Origin: Arenicola marina
Lineage: Eukaryota; Annelida; Polychaeta; Arenicolidae
NCBI GenBank assembly: GCA_964019135.1
Contig: OZ025249.1
Location: 16,889,088 to 16,953,087, forward strand
Direction of reading: 5' to 3'
Length of the DNA stretch: 64,000 nucleotides
A program made the position numbers and the translations under genes. Numbering within the stretch: the stretch's first letter is position 1; every line of letters begins with the position of its first letter. This document shows positions 13,401 through 23,366 of the stretch, piece after piece. A model generated the notes under the pieces. That model ran no database searches. It was not told the DNA's origin and saw nothing but the letters and a program-made list of their open reading frames with translations.

Positions 13401-14169
13401 CCTCGTGCACGGAGCCGGTGACCACTCTGTACGTCGTGATTGGAGTGCTTGCGGCCTCCACCTTGGTTCTATTCGTCGCTCTGGTCATCACATGCATACG
13501 CCGTCGTGGCATCCAGGCGCCCAACGGGGTGGACGGTGAAGCAGACTCCAAACTACAACCGAACAGATTGGCTAATATTGCTCGCCAGTCACCGAGAGCG
13601 GTCGATAACAGCTACACTGACGAACTGTACCTTACCAGCCCGGCCGCCCACGCTCTGTCCGAAAACAAGGGAAACGACGAAAATATGCCAACGTACGAAG
13701 ACATGAAGAACATGGTATGTCGCAACAATATGGAACTATATAGATGGGACTCAAGCAGACACAATTTGCATTGTCTGTAAATGTTTAAATGCTTATGAAA
13801 AGAATACCCACATTTAGAGAAAAAAATCAATTAAATATACATAGCAACAGTCAAAGCCCATCTATCTGTAAATCTGTAAGATATGTAAGATGAGTTTAAG
13901 ATATCTTGTTTTTCTTGAAACTTGTTTTTAAATGTTTTAATTTGTATTCCAAGACATATCTCTAAGTTAATATTTTATGTATGACACAATGACGTATATC
14001 AACATTCGGCATAAAGTAATGCGATATTCTATATATCCTTATTGATCAGAGATCTTAAGAAAATAACTTATAATGTTAATACGTAACATTTCGATTTCAG
14101 GAAGAACACTACGAGAAGCCATGCGTTAAACCCACAATCACATCCATATATGACAAGATAATAGACTGA
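4360..14169 (+). CDS. Type I membrane receptor: EGF, F5/8C-like lectin, EGF, 2x FN3, TM, tyrosine-motif tail
   Basis: Eleven exons: 4360-4435, 6879-7028, 7783-7989, 8939-9154, 9443-9529, 10786-10938, 11189-11524, 12007-12092, 12596-12812, 13392-13714, 14101-14169. They sum to 1,920 nt (639 residues plus TGA), and every junction has AG/GT and matching phase. Most extracellular introns are phase 1, as is usual for shuffled domains. Order: signal peptide (1-25), EGF-like (26-75), F5/8C or fucolectin-like (76-216), two small EGF-like modules (217-296), FN3 (297-408), FN3 (409-509), TM (about 521-545), RRR stop-transfer, and a 94-residue tail. No kinase or phosphatase domain follows before the stop. 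The likely role is a cell-surface adhesion or glycan-binding receptor with SH2-recruiting tyrosines; this is inference and the ligand is unknown. Such domain mixtures occur in invertebrate MEGF, Tie-like and RPTP-like proteins, so orthology is not assigned. An additional tail exon used by alternative splicing cannot be excluded. Confidence 0.85.
6879..7028 (+). CDS. Receptor exon 2: EGF-like module
   Basis: Residues 26-75. It is cysteine-rich, with the core CHCQGGTCDSQTGRCSDGC followed by GEACQ, the spacing of MEGF/laminin-type EGF repeats. The exon is symmetrical (phase 1-1), with acceptor AAAG and donor GTATGA. Confidence 0.85.
   Translation, partial: VPACSARMLTVRSSVTAKVARATHKQDGVPMVVPRTPRRYSYGVAKRAK
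7783..9154 (+). CDS. Receptor exons 3-4: F5/8C or fucolectin-like domain
   Basis: Exons 7783-7989 and 8939-9154 encode residues 76-216. The first half carries NVARGKPTSL, LAVDGH and WSVDLGQDYVIHNVTVFN. The second carries GYQLLQQFHVMVDS and ends in VGRIVTILKP...LCEVVVTG. These are the standard landmarks of F5/8 type C and fucolectin/tachylectin-4 (FTP) jelly-roll domains. The canonical FTP fucose-binding His/Arg cluster is not evident, so sugar binding is uncertain. The intervening intron holds two MITEs. Confidence 0.85.
8331..8550. mobile_element. MITE, GGATCC-end family, receptor intron 3
   Basis: A 220-bp element. The left end CAGGGGTAGATCGAGG and the reverse-complemented right end CAGGCGCGGATCCAGG are imperfect inverted repeats. 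The interior holds runs of G and C and no coding capacity. It belongs to the same family as 31.66, 43.49 and 61.4 kb. Confidence 0.65.
8662..8896. mobile_element. Harbinger-like MITE with TTA target duplication, receptor intron 3
   Basis: A 235-bp element with inverted ends of about 50 bp beginning GGGGTGCACCATTTCATATC (left) and GGGGCGCACCATTTCATATC (right, reverse-complemented), then poly-G and CTAGAAAATA. TTA is present immediately outside both ends (8659-8661 and 8897-8899), matching the TTA/TAA target preference of PIF/Harbinger elements. It lies just 42 bp before the acceptor of exon 4. Confidence 0.8.
9443..10938 (+). CDS. Receptor exons 5-6: two small EGF-like modules
   Basis: Exons 9443-9529 (29 codons) and 10786-10938 (51 codons). 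The first has six cysteines in CDLCDGQCSKVTGC-type spacing. The second begins CDTGYFGPNCQYSC and ends WYIGQRCEV, a Tie/MEGF-type repeat. Both are phase 1-1. The intron between them contains a diverged 233-bp direct duplication. Confidence 0.82.
10041..10430. repeat. Diverged direct duplication, about 233-bp offset
   Basis: TCTGATCGAGGTACTCGTTT at 10041 recurs as TCTGATCGAGGCGATCGTTT at about 10274. Both are followed by related text through CACTGT, TCACC, GGGCGG/GGGTGA, then CTTAATACC/CTTAGTACC and poly-G. It looks like an old tandem duplication inside receptor intron 5. Confidence 0.6.
11189..12812 (+). CDS. Receptor exons 7-9: two fibronectin type III domains
   Basis: Exon 11189-11524 encodes one complete FN3, with VDLVWEQ near the start and LQNSTRYEISVKQF as the conserved Leu/Tyr strand. 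Exons 12007-12092 and 12596-12812 share the second, with PDPPVIEDLTAQ, VSFTVSWQ, then YEVGYRL and YEVQVAVID. The phase-0 intron inside the second FN3 follows the WQ codons, a common position in FN3 genes. Confidence 0.85.
13392..14169 (+). CDS. Receptor exons 10-11: transmembrane segment and cytoplasmic tail
   Basis: Exon 13392-13714 encodes a hydrophobic stretch of about 25 residues (VVIGVLAASTLVLFVALVI) followed by IRRR. Exon 14101-14169 ends the protein. Tail tyrosines are Y584 and Y589 (YTDELYLTSP), Y611 (YEDM, a p85-type YxxM), Y621 (YEKP, a Crk/Nck-type YxxP) and Y634 (SIYDKI, fitting the ITIM pattern). The motif matches are seen in the sequence; phosphorylation is inferred. Confidence 0.85.
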
Positions 14170-14610
14170 AGCATCGATCATGTCTTCAATCAAATGTATT
14201 CTGCCGTTTATTTGTACTAAAACGTCCTCATGGTCCTGTTGCGAACTGGATCGTAACGTCAATACATATGGGTTATATAAGGTGCAGCACTGTATTATTG
14301 GGTATGTTGGCTTTCACGCTTTAAAACACAGTGGAAAGGGATCGGTAGTCCTGACAGCTTCGGCATGTATACGGTTGGTATGATAAGCCATTTTATGTAT
14401 TAATTGGCACTGTACGACAGGTTAGAACTTCAAGCACGTATGCACGCTCTAGTGGTCAAAAGTATAATTAGAAATATGGTGTAAATATGTTGTAAATATA
14501 TATTATTGAATTTGGGTTTTACCGTATAGATTGTAGTATGGGTATGCAGAAGCTGCAAGATGACCAGAAATTCTAATTTGCTCGCTTCATAACGTACTGA
14601 ATATACAGAT
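14170..14610. other. Receptor 3' flank or UTR
   Basis: AT-rich DNA with no AATAAA. The next AATAAA on the plus strand is at 16399-16404, beyond the 33-bp array. The array may therefore be transcribed as part of the 3' UTR, or an unrecognised signal may be used here. Confidence 0.35.
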
Positions 14611-16040
14611 ACATGGTTCAGGTCGGGGGATGAGTCCCATCACACATGGTTCAGATCGGGGGATGAGTCCCATCACACATGGTTCAGGTCGGGGGATGAG
14701 TCCCATCACACATGATTCAGGTCGGGGGATGAGTCCCATCACACATGGTTCAGGTCGGGGGATGAGTCCCATCACACATGGTTCAGGTCGGGGGATGAGT
14801 CCCATCACACATGGTTCAGGTCGGGGGATGAGTCCCATCACACATGGTTCAGGTCGGGGGATGAGTCCCATCACACATGGTTCAGATCGGGGGATGAGTC
14901 CCATCACACATGGTTCAGGTCGGGGGATGAGTCCCATCACACATGGTTCAGGTCGGGGGATGAGTCCCATCACGCATGGTTCAGGGCGGGGGATGAGTCC
15001 CATCACACATGGTTCAGGTCGAGGGATGAGTCCCACCACATATGGTTCAGGTCGGGGGATGAGTCCCATCACACATGGTTCAGGTCGGGGGATGAGTCCC
15101 ATTACGCATGGTTCAGGTCGGGAGATGAGTCCCATCACACATGGTTCAGATCGGGGGATGAATCCCATCACGCATGGTTCAGGTCGGATGATGAGTCCCA
15201 TCACACATGGTTCAGATCGGGGGTTGAGTCCCACCACACATGGTTCAGGTCGGGGGATGAGTCCCATCACACAGGGTTCAGGTCGGGGGATGAGTCCCAC
15301 CACATATGGTTCAGGTCGGGGGATGAGTCCCATTACGCATGGTTCAGGTCGGGAGATGAGTCCCATCACACATGGTTCAGATCGGGGGATGAGTCCCACC
15401 ACGTATGGTTCAGGTCGGGGGATGAGTCCCATCACACATGGTTCAGATCGGGGGATGAGTCCCACCACATATGGTTCAGGTCGGGAGATGAGTCCCATCA
15501 CACATGGTTCAGGTCGGGGGATGAGTCCCATCACACATGGTTCATGTCGGGGGATGAGTCCCACCACATATGGTTTAGGTCGGGGGATGAGTCCCATCAC
15601 ACATGGTTCAGGTCGGGGGATGAGTCCCACCACATATGGTTTAGGTCGGGGGATGAGTCCCATCACACATGGTTCAGGTCGGGGGATGAGTCCCACCACA
15701 CATGGTTCAGGTCGGGGGATGAATCTCATCACACGTGGTTCAGGTCGGGGGATGAGTCCCACCACACATGGTTCAGGTCGGGGGATGAGTCCCATCACAC
15801 ATGGTTCAGGTCGGGGGATGAGTCCCATCACACATGGTTCAGGTCGGGGGATGAGTCCCATCACACATGGTTCAGGTCGGGGGATGAGTCCCATCACACA
15901 TGGTTCAGGTCGGGGGATGAGTCCCATCACACATGGTTCAGGTCGGGGGATGAGTCCCACCACACATGGTTCAGGTCGGGGGATGAGTCCCATCACACAT
16001 GGTTCAGGTCGGGGGATGAGTCCCATCACACATGGTTCAT
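14611..16040. repeat. 33-bp minisatellite, about 43 units
   Basis: A 33-bp unit spanning ACATGGTTCAGGTCGGGG then GATGAGTCCCATCAC, highly homogeneous with point variants (TATGG for CATGG, CACCAC for CATCAC, AGATCGG for AGGTCGG). No frame-changing indels accumulate. The unit lacks stops in several frames, giving open frames of up to about 519 codons with an 11-residue period. There is no leader, flanking exon or non-repetitive coding sequence, so it is not called a gene. Confidence 0.95.
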
Positions 16041-17568
16041 GTGGAGGACGAGTCACTTTACACAAGGCTAAATGTGGCACCCTAATTTACATGAGCATGA
16101 GTTATCGGAAACTGTTATTTGGCTTTACCAATTTCTCAAATATATTTTCCTCATCTGTGATATACGATTTTGCCCTTGGTATTTTTTGAATTAGTATGCA
16201 CTCACATGAATCTCGGTGGAATTCCAATGCAAGAAAATCGTGCTATGATGTAACATAATGTTTCGCTCGATGTTGTATAAGACTATATATAGCTAGTGGC
16301 GCAATGTATATCGTTTCTTTGTTTGCGACGTTGTCTCTGTTCCTCTCTGTAGTGACATGATTTAATTGTTCAGTAAATGCGACATTTGTACATTTCGGAA
16401 TAAATACGTACGTCATTTTACTCCTAGTCGATCCATGTCAATAATTTTCAGTGTAGTGGTTAACATTTACACCGTAAATGAATGAGAATTTGTAAACATC
16501 GATCAGATATAGGTCTATCGAGGGACTGTGCGGCGAAGGGAAACCACGTGGAGGGGACGGCGGCTTGTATATAATGCATTTTTACACTCGTTTCATTCAC
16601 GATAACCAATTTATGTACTTCGATGTATTGATATACGCCACATATCCTGGGGAACAGACAACGAGCAAGACCGTGGACATCTTAATTACTACCTGTTTCG
16701 CATCAAATGTTTCCCTTTGTACTTTGCCAGATTATAATATTTTTTTAGATTTCGAGAATTTCGAGAATTTCCGGAAGGTTAGAAAATGGTACTTAGATGA
16801 TGTAATTAAGCAGCATGATATGACCTTGTTTAATGTTTAATTTTTAATACATAGAGTACAAATATTCAGATCTTAAAACACGAAAACTATTTCGCACATA
16901 CGTTTAAGATACATCTAAATAATATATCTTTGACCTTCGGTTAATTGTTGTGATTTATTGTATGGAGCTATTGAGAATTATATACGTGGAACTTATTGAT
17001 ACTAAAAGTCTACAAGACACTGTCTATACTACAGAGGGATCGGATCGATCTCTAGGCCTGAGGCTTGTACATAGAAGCCCCAACACCCAAGTGCCCTGTC
17101 TCTCTGGATCTGAGGTATCTCTGGATCTGAGGTCTCTCTGGGTCTGAGTCCTCTCTGGATCTGGGCGGCTGCATGACTCCAGAACCGGAGAGCCGTACAG
17201 TAGAGAGGCCCGGAGTCATATGCAACTGCCCAGATCCAGAACCCTCCCGTCCCCCCCTCCCCCAACCCCCCAACCCCCCGCGGGAGGCACGCCCCAGGGA
17301 ACACGGGAAAGCGCGCGGATAAGGGCACCGGCCAGTCCCATGAACAACCGGCTCCTATCTTTTGACAGCCGCTGGCCTACGTTAACTAGTAAATGGTATC
17401 TAATTCAAAATACCACACTTCCACAGAAATTGACAATTATAGGCGCGGATCCAGGATGATGTTTAAAAGGGGAGAGAGTGGGTGGCGGAGGGATGTAGGC
17501 GTGTAGGTGTACCTTTGGGTTATTACAGAAATAGAGGGAACCTGTAAAAATGATGAAGGGATCCACAA
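16041..17568. other. Intergenic, with short repeats
   Basis: No exon recognised. Four imperfect 18-bp units of TCTCTGGATCTGAGG type lie at about 17098-17163. At 17442-17455 GGCGCGGATCCAGG is a GGATCC-family MITE end, followed by degraded sequence up to the next array. An AATAAA lies at 16399-16404. Confidence 0.4.
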
Positions 17569-19218
17569 CACAAGATGGCATTCATTTCGCTGTACCATCG
17601 CCACAAGATGGCAATCATTTCGCTGTACCATCGCCACAAGATGGCATTCATTTCGCTGTACCATCGCCGCAAGATGGCATTCATTTCACTGTACCATCGC
17701 CACAAGATGGCATTCATTTCGCTGTACCATCGCCACAAGATGGCATTCATTTCGCTGTACCATCGCTACAAGATGGCATTCGTTTCGCTGCACCATTGCC
17801 AAAAGATGGCATTCATTTCGCTGTACCATCGCCACAAGATGGCATTCATTTCGCTGTACCATCGCCACAAGATGGCATTTATTTCGCTGCTCCATCGCCA
17901 CAAGATGGCATTCCTTTCGCTGTACCATCGCCACAAAATCGCATTCATTTCGCTGTACCGTCGCCACAAGATGGCATTCATTTCGCTGTACCGTCGCCAC
18001 AAGATGGCATTTATTTCGCTGCCCCATCGCCACAAGATGGCATTCATTTCGCTGTACCATCGCCACAAGATGGCATTCATTTCGCTGTACCGTCGCCACA
18101 AGATGGCATTCATTTCGCTGTACCGTCGCCACAAGATGGCATTCATTTCGCTGTACCGTCGCCACAAGATGGCATTCATTTCGCTGTACCGTCGCCACAA
18201 GATGGCATTCATTTCGCTGCACCATCGCCACAAGATGGCATTCATTTCGCTGTACCATCGCCACAAGATGGCATTTATTTCGCTGCCCCATCGCCACAAG
18301 ATGGCATTCCTTTCGCTGTACCATCGCCACAAGATGGCATTCATTTCGCTGTACCGTCGCCACAAGATGGCATTCATTTCGCTGTACCGTCGCCACAAGA
18401 TGGCATTTATTTCGCTGCCCCATCGCCACAAGATGGCATTCATTTCGCTGTACCATCGCCACAAGATGGCATTCATTTCGCTGTACCGTCGCCACAAGAT
18501 GGCATTCATTTCGCTGTACCGTCGCCACAAGATGGCATTCATTTCGCTGCACCATCGCCACAAGATGGCATTCATTTCGTTGTACCATCGCCACAAGATG
18601 GCATTCATTTCGTTGTACCATCGCCACAAGATGACATTCATTTCGTTGTACCATCGCCACAAGATGGCATTCATTTCGCTGCACCATCGCCACAAGATGG
18701 CATTCATTTCGTTGTACCATCGCTACAAGATGACATTCATTTCGTTGTACCATCGCCACAAGATGGCATTCATTTCGTTGTACCATCGCCACAAGATGGC
18801 ATTCATTTCGTTGTACCATCGCCACAAGATGGCATTCATTTCGTTGTACCGTCGCCACAAGATGGCATTCATTTCGTTGTACCATCGCCACAAGATGGCA
18901 TTCATTTCGTTGTACCATCGCCACAGGATGACATTCATTTCGCTGCACCATCGCCACAAGATGGCATTCATTTCGTTGTACCATCGCCACAAGATGGCAT
19001 TCATTTCGTTGTACCATCGCCACAAGATGGCATTCATTTCGCTGTACCATCGCCACAAGATGTCATTCATTTCGTTGTACCACCGCCACAAGATGGCATT
19101 CATTTCGTTGTACCATCGCCACAGGATGACATTCATTTCGCTGTACCATCACCACAAGATGGCATTCATTTCGCTGTACCATCACCACAGGATGGCATTC
19201 ATTTCGCTGTACCATCTC
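17569..19218. repeat. 33-bp minisatellite, about 50 units, with repeated AAGATGGCATT
   Basis: The unit is CACAAGATGGCATTCATTT then CGCTGTACCATCGC (33 bp). The span of 1,650 bp equals 50 units. It shares no sequence with the other 33-bp array. Left units carry CGCTGTACC, and many right-hand units carry CGTTGTACC, showing patchwise homogenisation. Three plus frames and at least two minus frames stay open through the array because the unit lacks stops; these are not genes. The AAGATGGC core resembles a YY1 site. Confidence 0.95.
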
Positions 19219-20043
19219 CCAAACAGAGGCGTTCGGGCCCCGCCTTAATCGGCAGAGATGCTGCGTCACCCCACCCCACCCCACCCCACCCCACCCCACC
19301 TGCGTCTGCATGACCCGCTCTCTCCGGCATCCCATACCTGCCCCCTTGTTGAGGGGGACGGGGTGGGGAGGCCGGGGTGGGGGGTGCATGCTCCCGGGTT
19401 TGGCGAAAGGTAAGAAAAATAATGCATAAAAGTCGGCCGTTTGGCTGTGGTATTTTCATTGCGGAACACATAGTTTTGTTTTCGCCGTGTTCAGGCGGAA
19501 AGCGGAAGGTACGGCTTATCTGAAGGTTTACAGAAATGCTTAAGTTGTGCATTACTTGATGGTTTTTCATATATGTATCGGCATCGTCGCCAGACATGTG
19601 GAAAATGTTCTCCAGTGAGAAGCTCATCAAATAATTCTTATGTCATCCACAATCAACAACTCCTCGTTCATTATGCAGGTGGTTATAAGTCAATTATCTG
19701 TATTTATGCTTTGTTCCTATCTAATCTTTCCATCATATTAATTAATAAGATACCAGGCTCAGAAGCATCTTTTATGCATCTTAATTACGACATCCATTGG
19801 CCTTCTAATAGAGAATACTGTCTTGTACAAACCACATTATCGCCCACTAATGCCTTGGTCGAATATTCGCCTCGATATTACTATTAGCACGATCAGCAAA
19901 CGCTGGAAACAGTCTTCACTCTTATTTAATTTTGAACATAGTATTTAATGGAATGTTTTATCCTGTCAGAAAATATGTATACAGCTTGTCAGGTAGTCCT
20001 GCTAGCAAGCCACTGTGGCTACTGCCAACGGCATCTTGCTTCC
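19219..20043. other. Intergenic, no gene recognised
   Basis: Contains a CCCCA repeat at about 19271-19300 and GC-rich low-complexity DNA to 19400. No exon was recognised. This region and the next 3 kb are where the missing first exon of MED8 might lie. Confidence 0.35.
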
Positions 20044-20347
20044 TAGCTCTGACGTCAAAACCACCACCAAGGTGAAGGTTTTGAACAGCACAACACTTTC
20101 TAATGTAAAGTCCCTTTCGGAAGCTCCCGGGCGCAAAATGTTTTAACTATTGTTTACAATATTTGGAATTTACAAACTGTATGCTTGCTCCCGGCGCCTT
20201 TTCTGAAGTTGAATACCCGCAAAATATCCACTATCGTAAAAAAATTATGAGTTCAGTTTGCATACGCTGCCATGCTTGTTTTCTACTTTGATAATTATTG
20301 TGCTATTCAAAACCTTCACCTTGGTGGCGGTTTTGATGTCAGAGCTA
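20044..20347. mobile_element. 304-bp MITE with 9-bp target duplication
   Basis: Left end TAGCTCTGACGTCAAAACC and reverse-complemented right end TAGCTCTGACATCAAAACC begin inverted repeats of about 46 bp that continue through ACCAAGGTGAAGGTTTTGAA. CTTGCTTCC lies directly outside both ends (20035-20043 and 20348-20356). A 9-bp duplication suggests a Mutator-like mobiliser, though this rests on length alone. No coding capacity. Confidence 0.88.
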
Positions 20348-20435
20348 CTTGCTTCCAAGCTCACCCCTCTCATTAGCAGAGCGAAGCGACGACAACATCT
20401 GACGTTTTGCATCTGATGATTTTACCATCGAAATT

Positions 20436-20515
20436 CTCTCAGGCATCAAGGCATCCCACAGAACCCCCCCACCAACTTTGTATATGAGGCCTCCCCCCCC
20501 TCCCCCGGGCCGCTG
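20436..20515. mobile_element. Partial copy of the GGGGGGCACTAT-end MITE family
   Basis: CTCTCAGGCATCAAGGCATC, then ACCCCCCCACCAACTTTGTAT and a C run, match the right half of the elements at 1066-1408 and 43668-43913. The left half is not visible. Confidence 0.6.
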
Positions 20516-21274
20516 CCAGGTCACTAATGGTTGCAAATATTCTGAGATTCACACCCCTCCCGCTGTCATTTGCTTGGTGAAAAGGTCTTGAATACAAATT
20601 AAACATCAATGGAACCCTGAAAGAACTTCCACTTAAGTTGTGCTTTGCTCTGCATGTACTCGCACGAAACAGCAACTCCGTAAAGCAGAATTGCTGTTGT
20701 CATCCAAATTTCACATTTTTGAGACCGTCCTTGCATTCAGATACCTGCTTCAATGTCAAAACAGGCCGCTAGATGGCGTGATCTGCTACTGCCTAAAATG
20801 ATCTATTACTGCCTACTACAGTACACTACAACATGGACCATTTTTAGACAGGTCGTTGCCAGAGAATTAGCAAGTTCACTACACATGAAAAGAGCCTACA
20901 TTTCTGAAAAAAATGAGCCAAAGAGGATGCACAAGCTCCTTAGAAAACATTCTCAATCAGGCCTTAGACAAAAGTGGTCAGCTACTGCCTGAGAAGCTGT
21001 ATACTAGTGTGGCTGGTAGAATGTAAATGTGATGTCCAGTGATGTGCCCTGTTAACTCTCAAAAGTTATTTTTAGGCATAAGTTTGGAATTAGGTTCAAA
21101 CATAGTTTTTCAAATTATTTCGTTACTGTGAGAGGCAGAGAACAGATCTACAGATATTTCATTCCTATGAACTAAGGTCCAGATAAATGTTGGTCTGATC
21201 TTAACTTTTCATAACCTCACAATGCATGATGTAATATGTTATTTCATACAGCACATAGTGTTATTTTGACAGCT

Positions 21275-21450
21275 GTCTTGTCAGTTGTGCGAAGGTGAAG
21301 GTCATCTAATTGCCATCTTATTGGTTCAAAATCTAGGTTGTGTTGGACAAGGCCAACACATCATTTGAATAGGCTTTAAAGTGCAGCAAAGCAACACTTG
21401 GAGCCTTATTGCCAGTATCTCAGGAGATGTATATAGCATATACTTCTTGA
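21275..21450 (+). repeat. Dispersed repeat, short copy (partner at 54.4-54.8 kb)
   Basis: CTTGTCAGTTGTGC, GGTCATC, TTGGTTCAAAATCTAGGT, then GTGCAGCAAAGCAACA and GTATCTCAGGA match the reverse complement of 54425-54815 in order. The 54-kb copy has about 230 bp more between the two halves. Class unknown; no ends or target duplication identified. Confidence 0.65.
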
Positions 21451-21862
21451 GCCCTTACTTGATTTTTTTATTTTTTTTTTTTATACAAATTAGTCAATAT
21501 TTTCTTGAAAAGAGTAATTTTCGTTGTCTGGAAAGTTTCCACTTTAGGTTAGTCTAAAACCAAGATATTGCATTTAATAAATTAGGTAGATATATCACTG
21601 CATTCATTGTACACTTGATGATTCAATTGATGAGGTATGAGGTGCTTTTTAGGATATGAAGTGTCCTTCTTAAACCAACAAAAACAGCTTATGTTTTATA
21701 CTACCCATAAATACATATCCATTAATTATTTGGTATCTACTCTCACATACAGCTTGTGACTTAATATGTACCATGGCATGTAAATTATTTCAAGGGTTCA
21801 TTCCCTAAACAGGAATGAATAGAATTGCAGAAGATTGCAAACACAAAATGATGCAATATATA

Positions 21863-23366
21863 CACTGAAAGACTTTAATTACGCAAGATATTGTAAGGGA
21901 CATAATTTTATGGTCCAATAATTTAGACATGTGAGTTGAGTTTACAAACACAATAATTGAGTCTGTAATACGGTGCACCGTAAAGCGTTTGACTCGCTTA
22001 ACAATGTCCCCCGACTTTTACCAATCCTTAAAATCGCTCACGCAAGTGAGTTAAGGGCTCTAAGGAGGGAGTGGTGAGCAATACTGAGAACCATGGGGTA
22101 CCTTGGGTCATGGCTATAAAAGACCGACACAAATTGCACCACCTTCAGTACGCGTCGCCATGCCGCGAATTAGCCAAGTCAGTCATGATCAGGGTATAGG
22201 AATGCTGTTGACGGGAGCTACGCAAGATGACGTCGCCAGAAGGTTTCGGGTAGCTCCATCAACCAGAAGCCGTCTTCTGAGACGGTTCCAGGACACTGGA
22301 GTGACAGGTGATCGACCCCGACCAGGACAGCCACGTGTTACGACGCAAGCGCAAGACCGCTATTTCCGCCTGACGCATCTCCGCGACCGGTTCCGTGCAG
22401 CATCACAGACGGCATCGGAGACCAAGGGTCGCACTCGACCCCAAGTAAGCGCTCGAACTATCCGCCGGCGGCTCAGAGACCATGGGATCCGACCATATCG
22501 AGCAAGGATGGGTGTCACACTGGACCAACGTCGAAGGCGCATCCGGTTGGCGTGGGCACAAGCTCATGCCAGTCGAAACAGAAAATGGCCAAAGGCAAGT
22601 TGGCGTAACGTTATTTTCAGCGACGAATCGCGATTTCTGCTCTTCCGACATGATGGGAGGTCTCGGGTGTATCGCAGACGGGGAGAACGCAACGCTGGGC
22701 TTGTGTTGTGCAGCAGGAGCGTTTTGGTGGAGGTGGCTGGACGATTTGGGGTGCCATACGTCATGGGTGGAGGTCTGAATTTTTTTTGGAGGGAGCATTG
22801 AACGCTCGGCGGTATGTCGACCTCATCTTACGCAACCATGTGGTACCCTACGTCACCAACAACCCGGGGCTGCTGTTTATGCACGACAACGCCCGTCCTC
22901 ACGTGGCACGCATATTCATGGACTTTCTCAACGAACATAGGGTGGATGGTCCAGGATTGGCCGCCATATTCGCCCGACATGAATCCCATCGAGTACGTCT
23001 GGGATATCCTGGGTCGACGTATTCGCCGTAGACTAAACCCGCCTCAGAACCTGGCGCAACTGTGTGTCGCTCTTCAAGAAGAGTGGGAACACACTCCGCA
23101 AAGAGAAATTAACGGTATGGTCACGTCTGTACCGCGCAGGCTTCAAGCATTGCAACATGCAAAGGTGGCCATACAAGATATTGAGGGGTCATGACGTTTG
23201 GACGGCTGTAGTCGAAGCAACTCGGGCGTCATCACCGCGACCTGTGCTCAGTTCTCTAGCACAGATATCGATAATTGTAAAACTGTTGATAAAATTATTC
23301 AATACCTTAACTTGTATCTGTCGCACCTCTTACAATTTCAACTTGCGTAATTAAAGTCCTTCAGTG
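21863..23366 (+). mobile_element. Tc1-like DNA transposon
   Basis: A 1,504-bp element. Its terminal inverted repeats of about 26 bp read CACTGAAAGACTTTAATTAC on the left and CACTGAAGGACTTTAATTAC on the right (reverse-complemented), with TA outside each end (21861-21862 and 23367-23368). It carries a frameshifted transposase (22160-23194). Near-identical ends suggest recent insertion. It sits 258 bp upstream of MED8's first recognised exon, so it may lie in MED8 intron 1. Confidence 0.93.
22160..23194 (+). pseudogene. Tc1-family transposase, broken by two frameshifts
   Basis: Starts MPRISQVSHDQGIGML at 22160. An N-terminal helix-turn-helix region (GATQDDVARRFRVAPST) is followed by a second DNA-binding part with GRPR-like GDRPRPGQPR. 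The catalytic triad of the DD34E type is present in pieces: IFSDES in the first frame, FMHDNARPH in a second frame (about 22708-22945) and WPPYSPDMNPIEYVWD in a third (about 22945-23194). The frame changes lie near 22690 and 22945. With its TIRs intact, the element could still be moved in trans, but it makes no complete transposase. Confidence 0.92.

Noticed and set aside
14611-16040. CRISPR-like array
   Set aside because: Units are directly contiguous with no unique spacers, in a eukaryotic genome.
14587-16189. Open frames of about 500 codons (MSPITHGSGRG repeats and the opposite strand)
   Set aside because: Direct result of a 33-bp tandem unit; nothing outside the array supports translation.
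17550-19313. Open frames of 375-587 codons on both strands over the 33-bp array
   Set aside because: Stop-free 33-bp unit; several frames on both strands are open at once, with no leader, splice context or non-repetitive domain.
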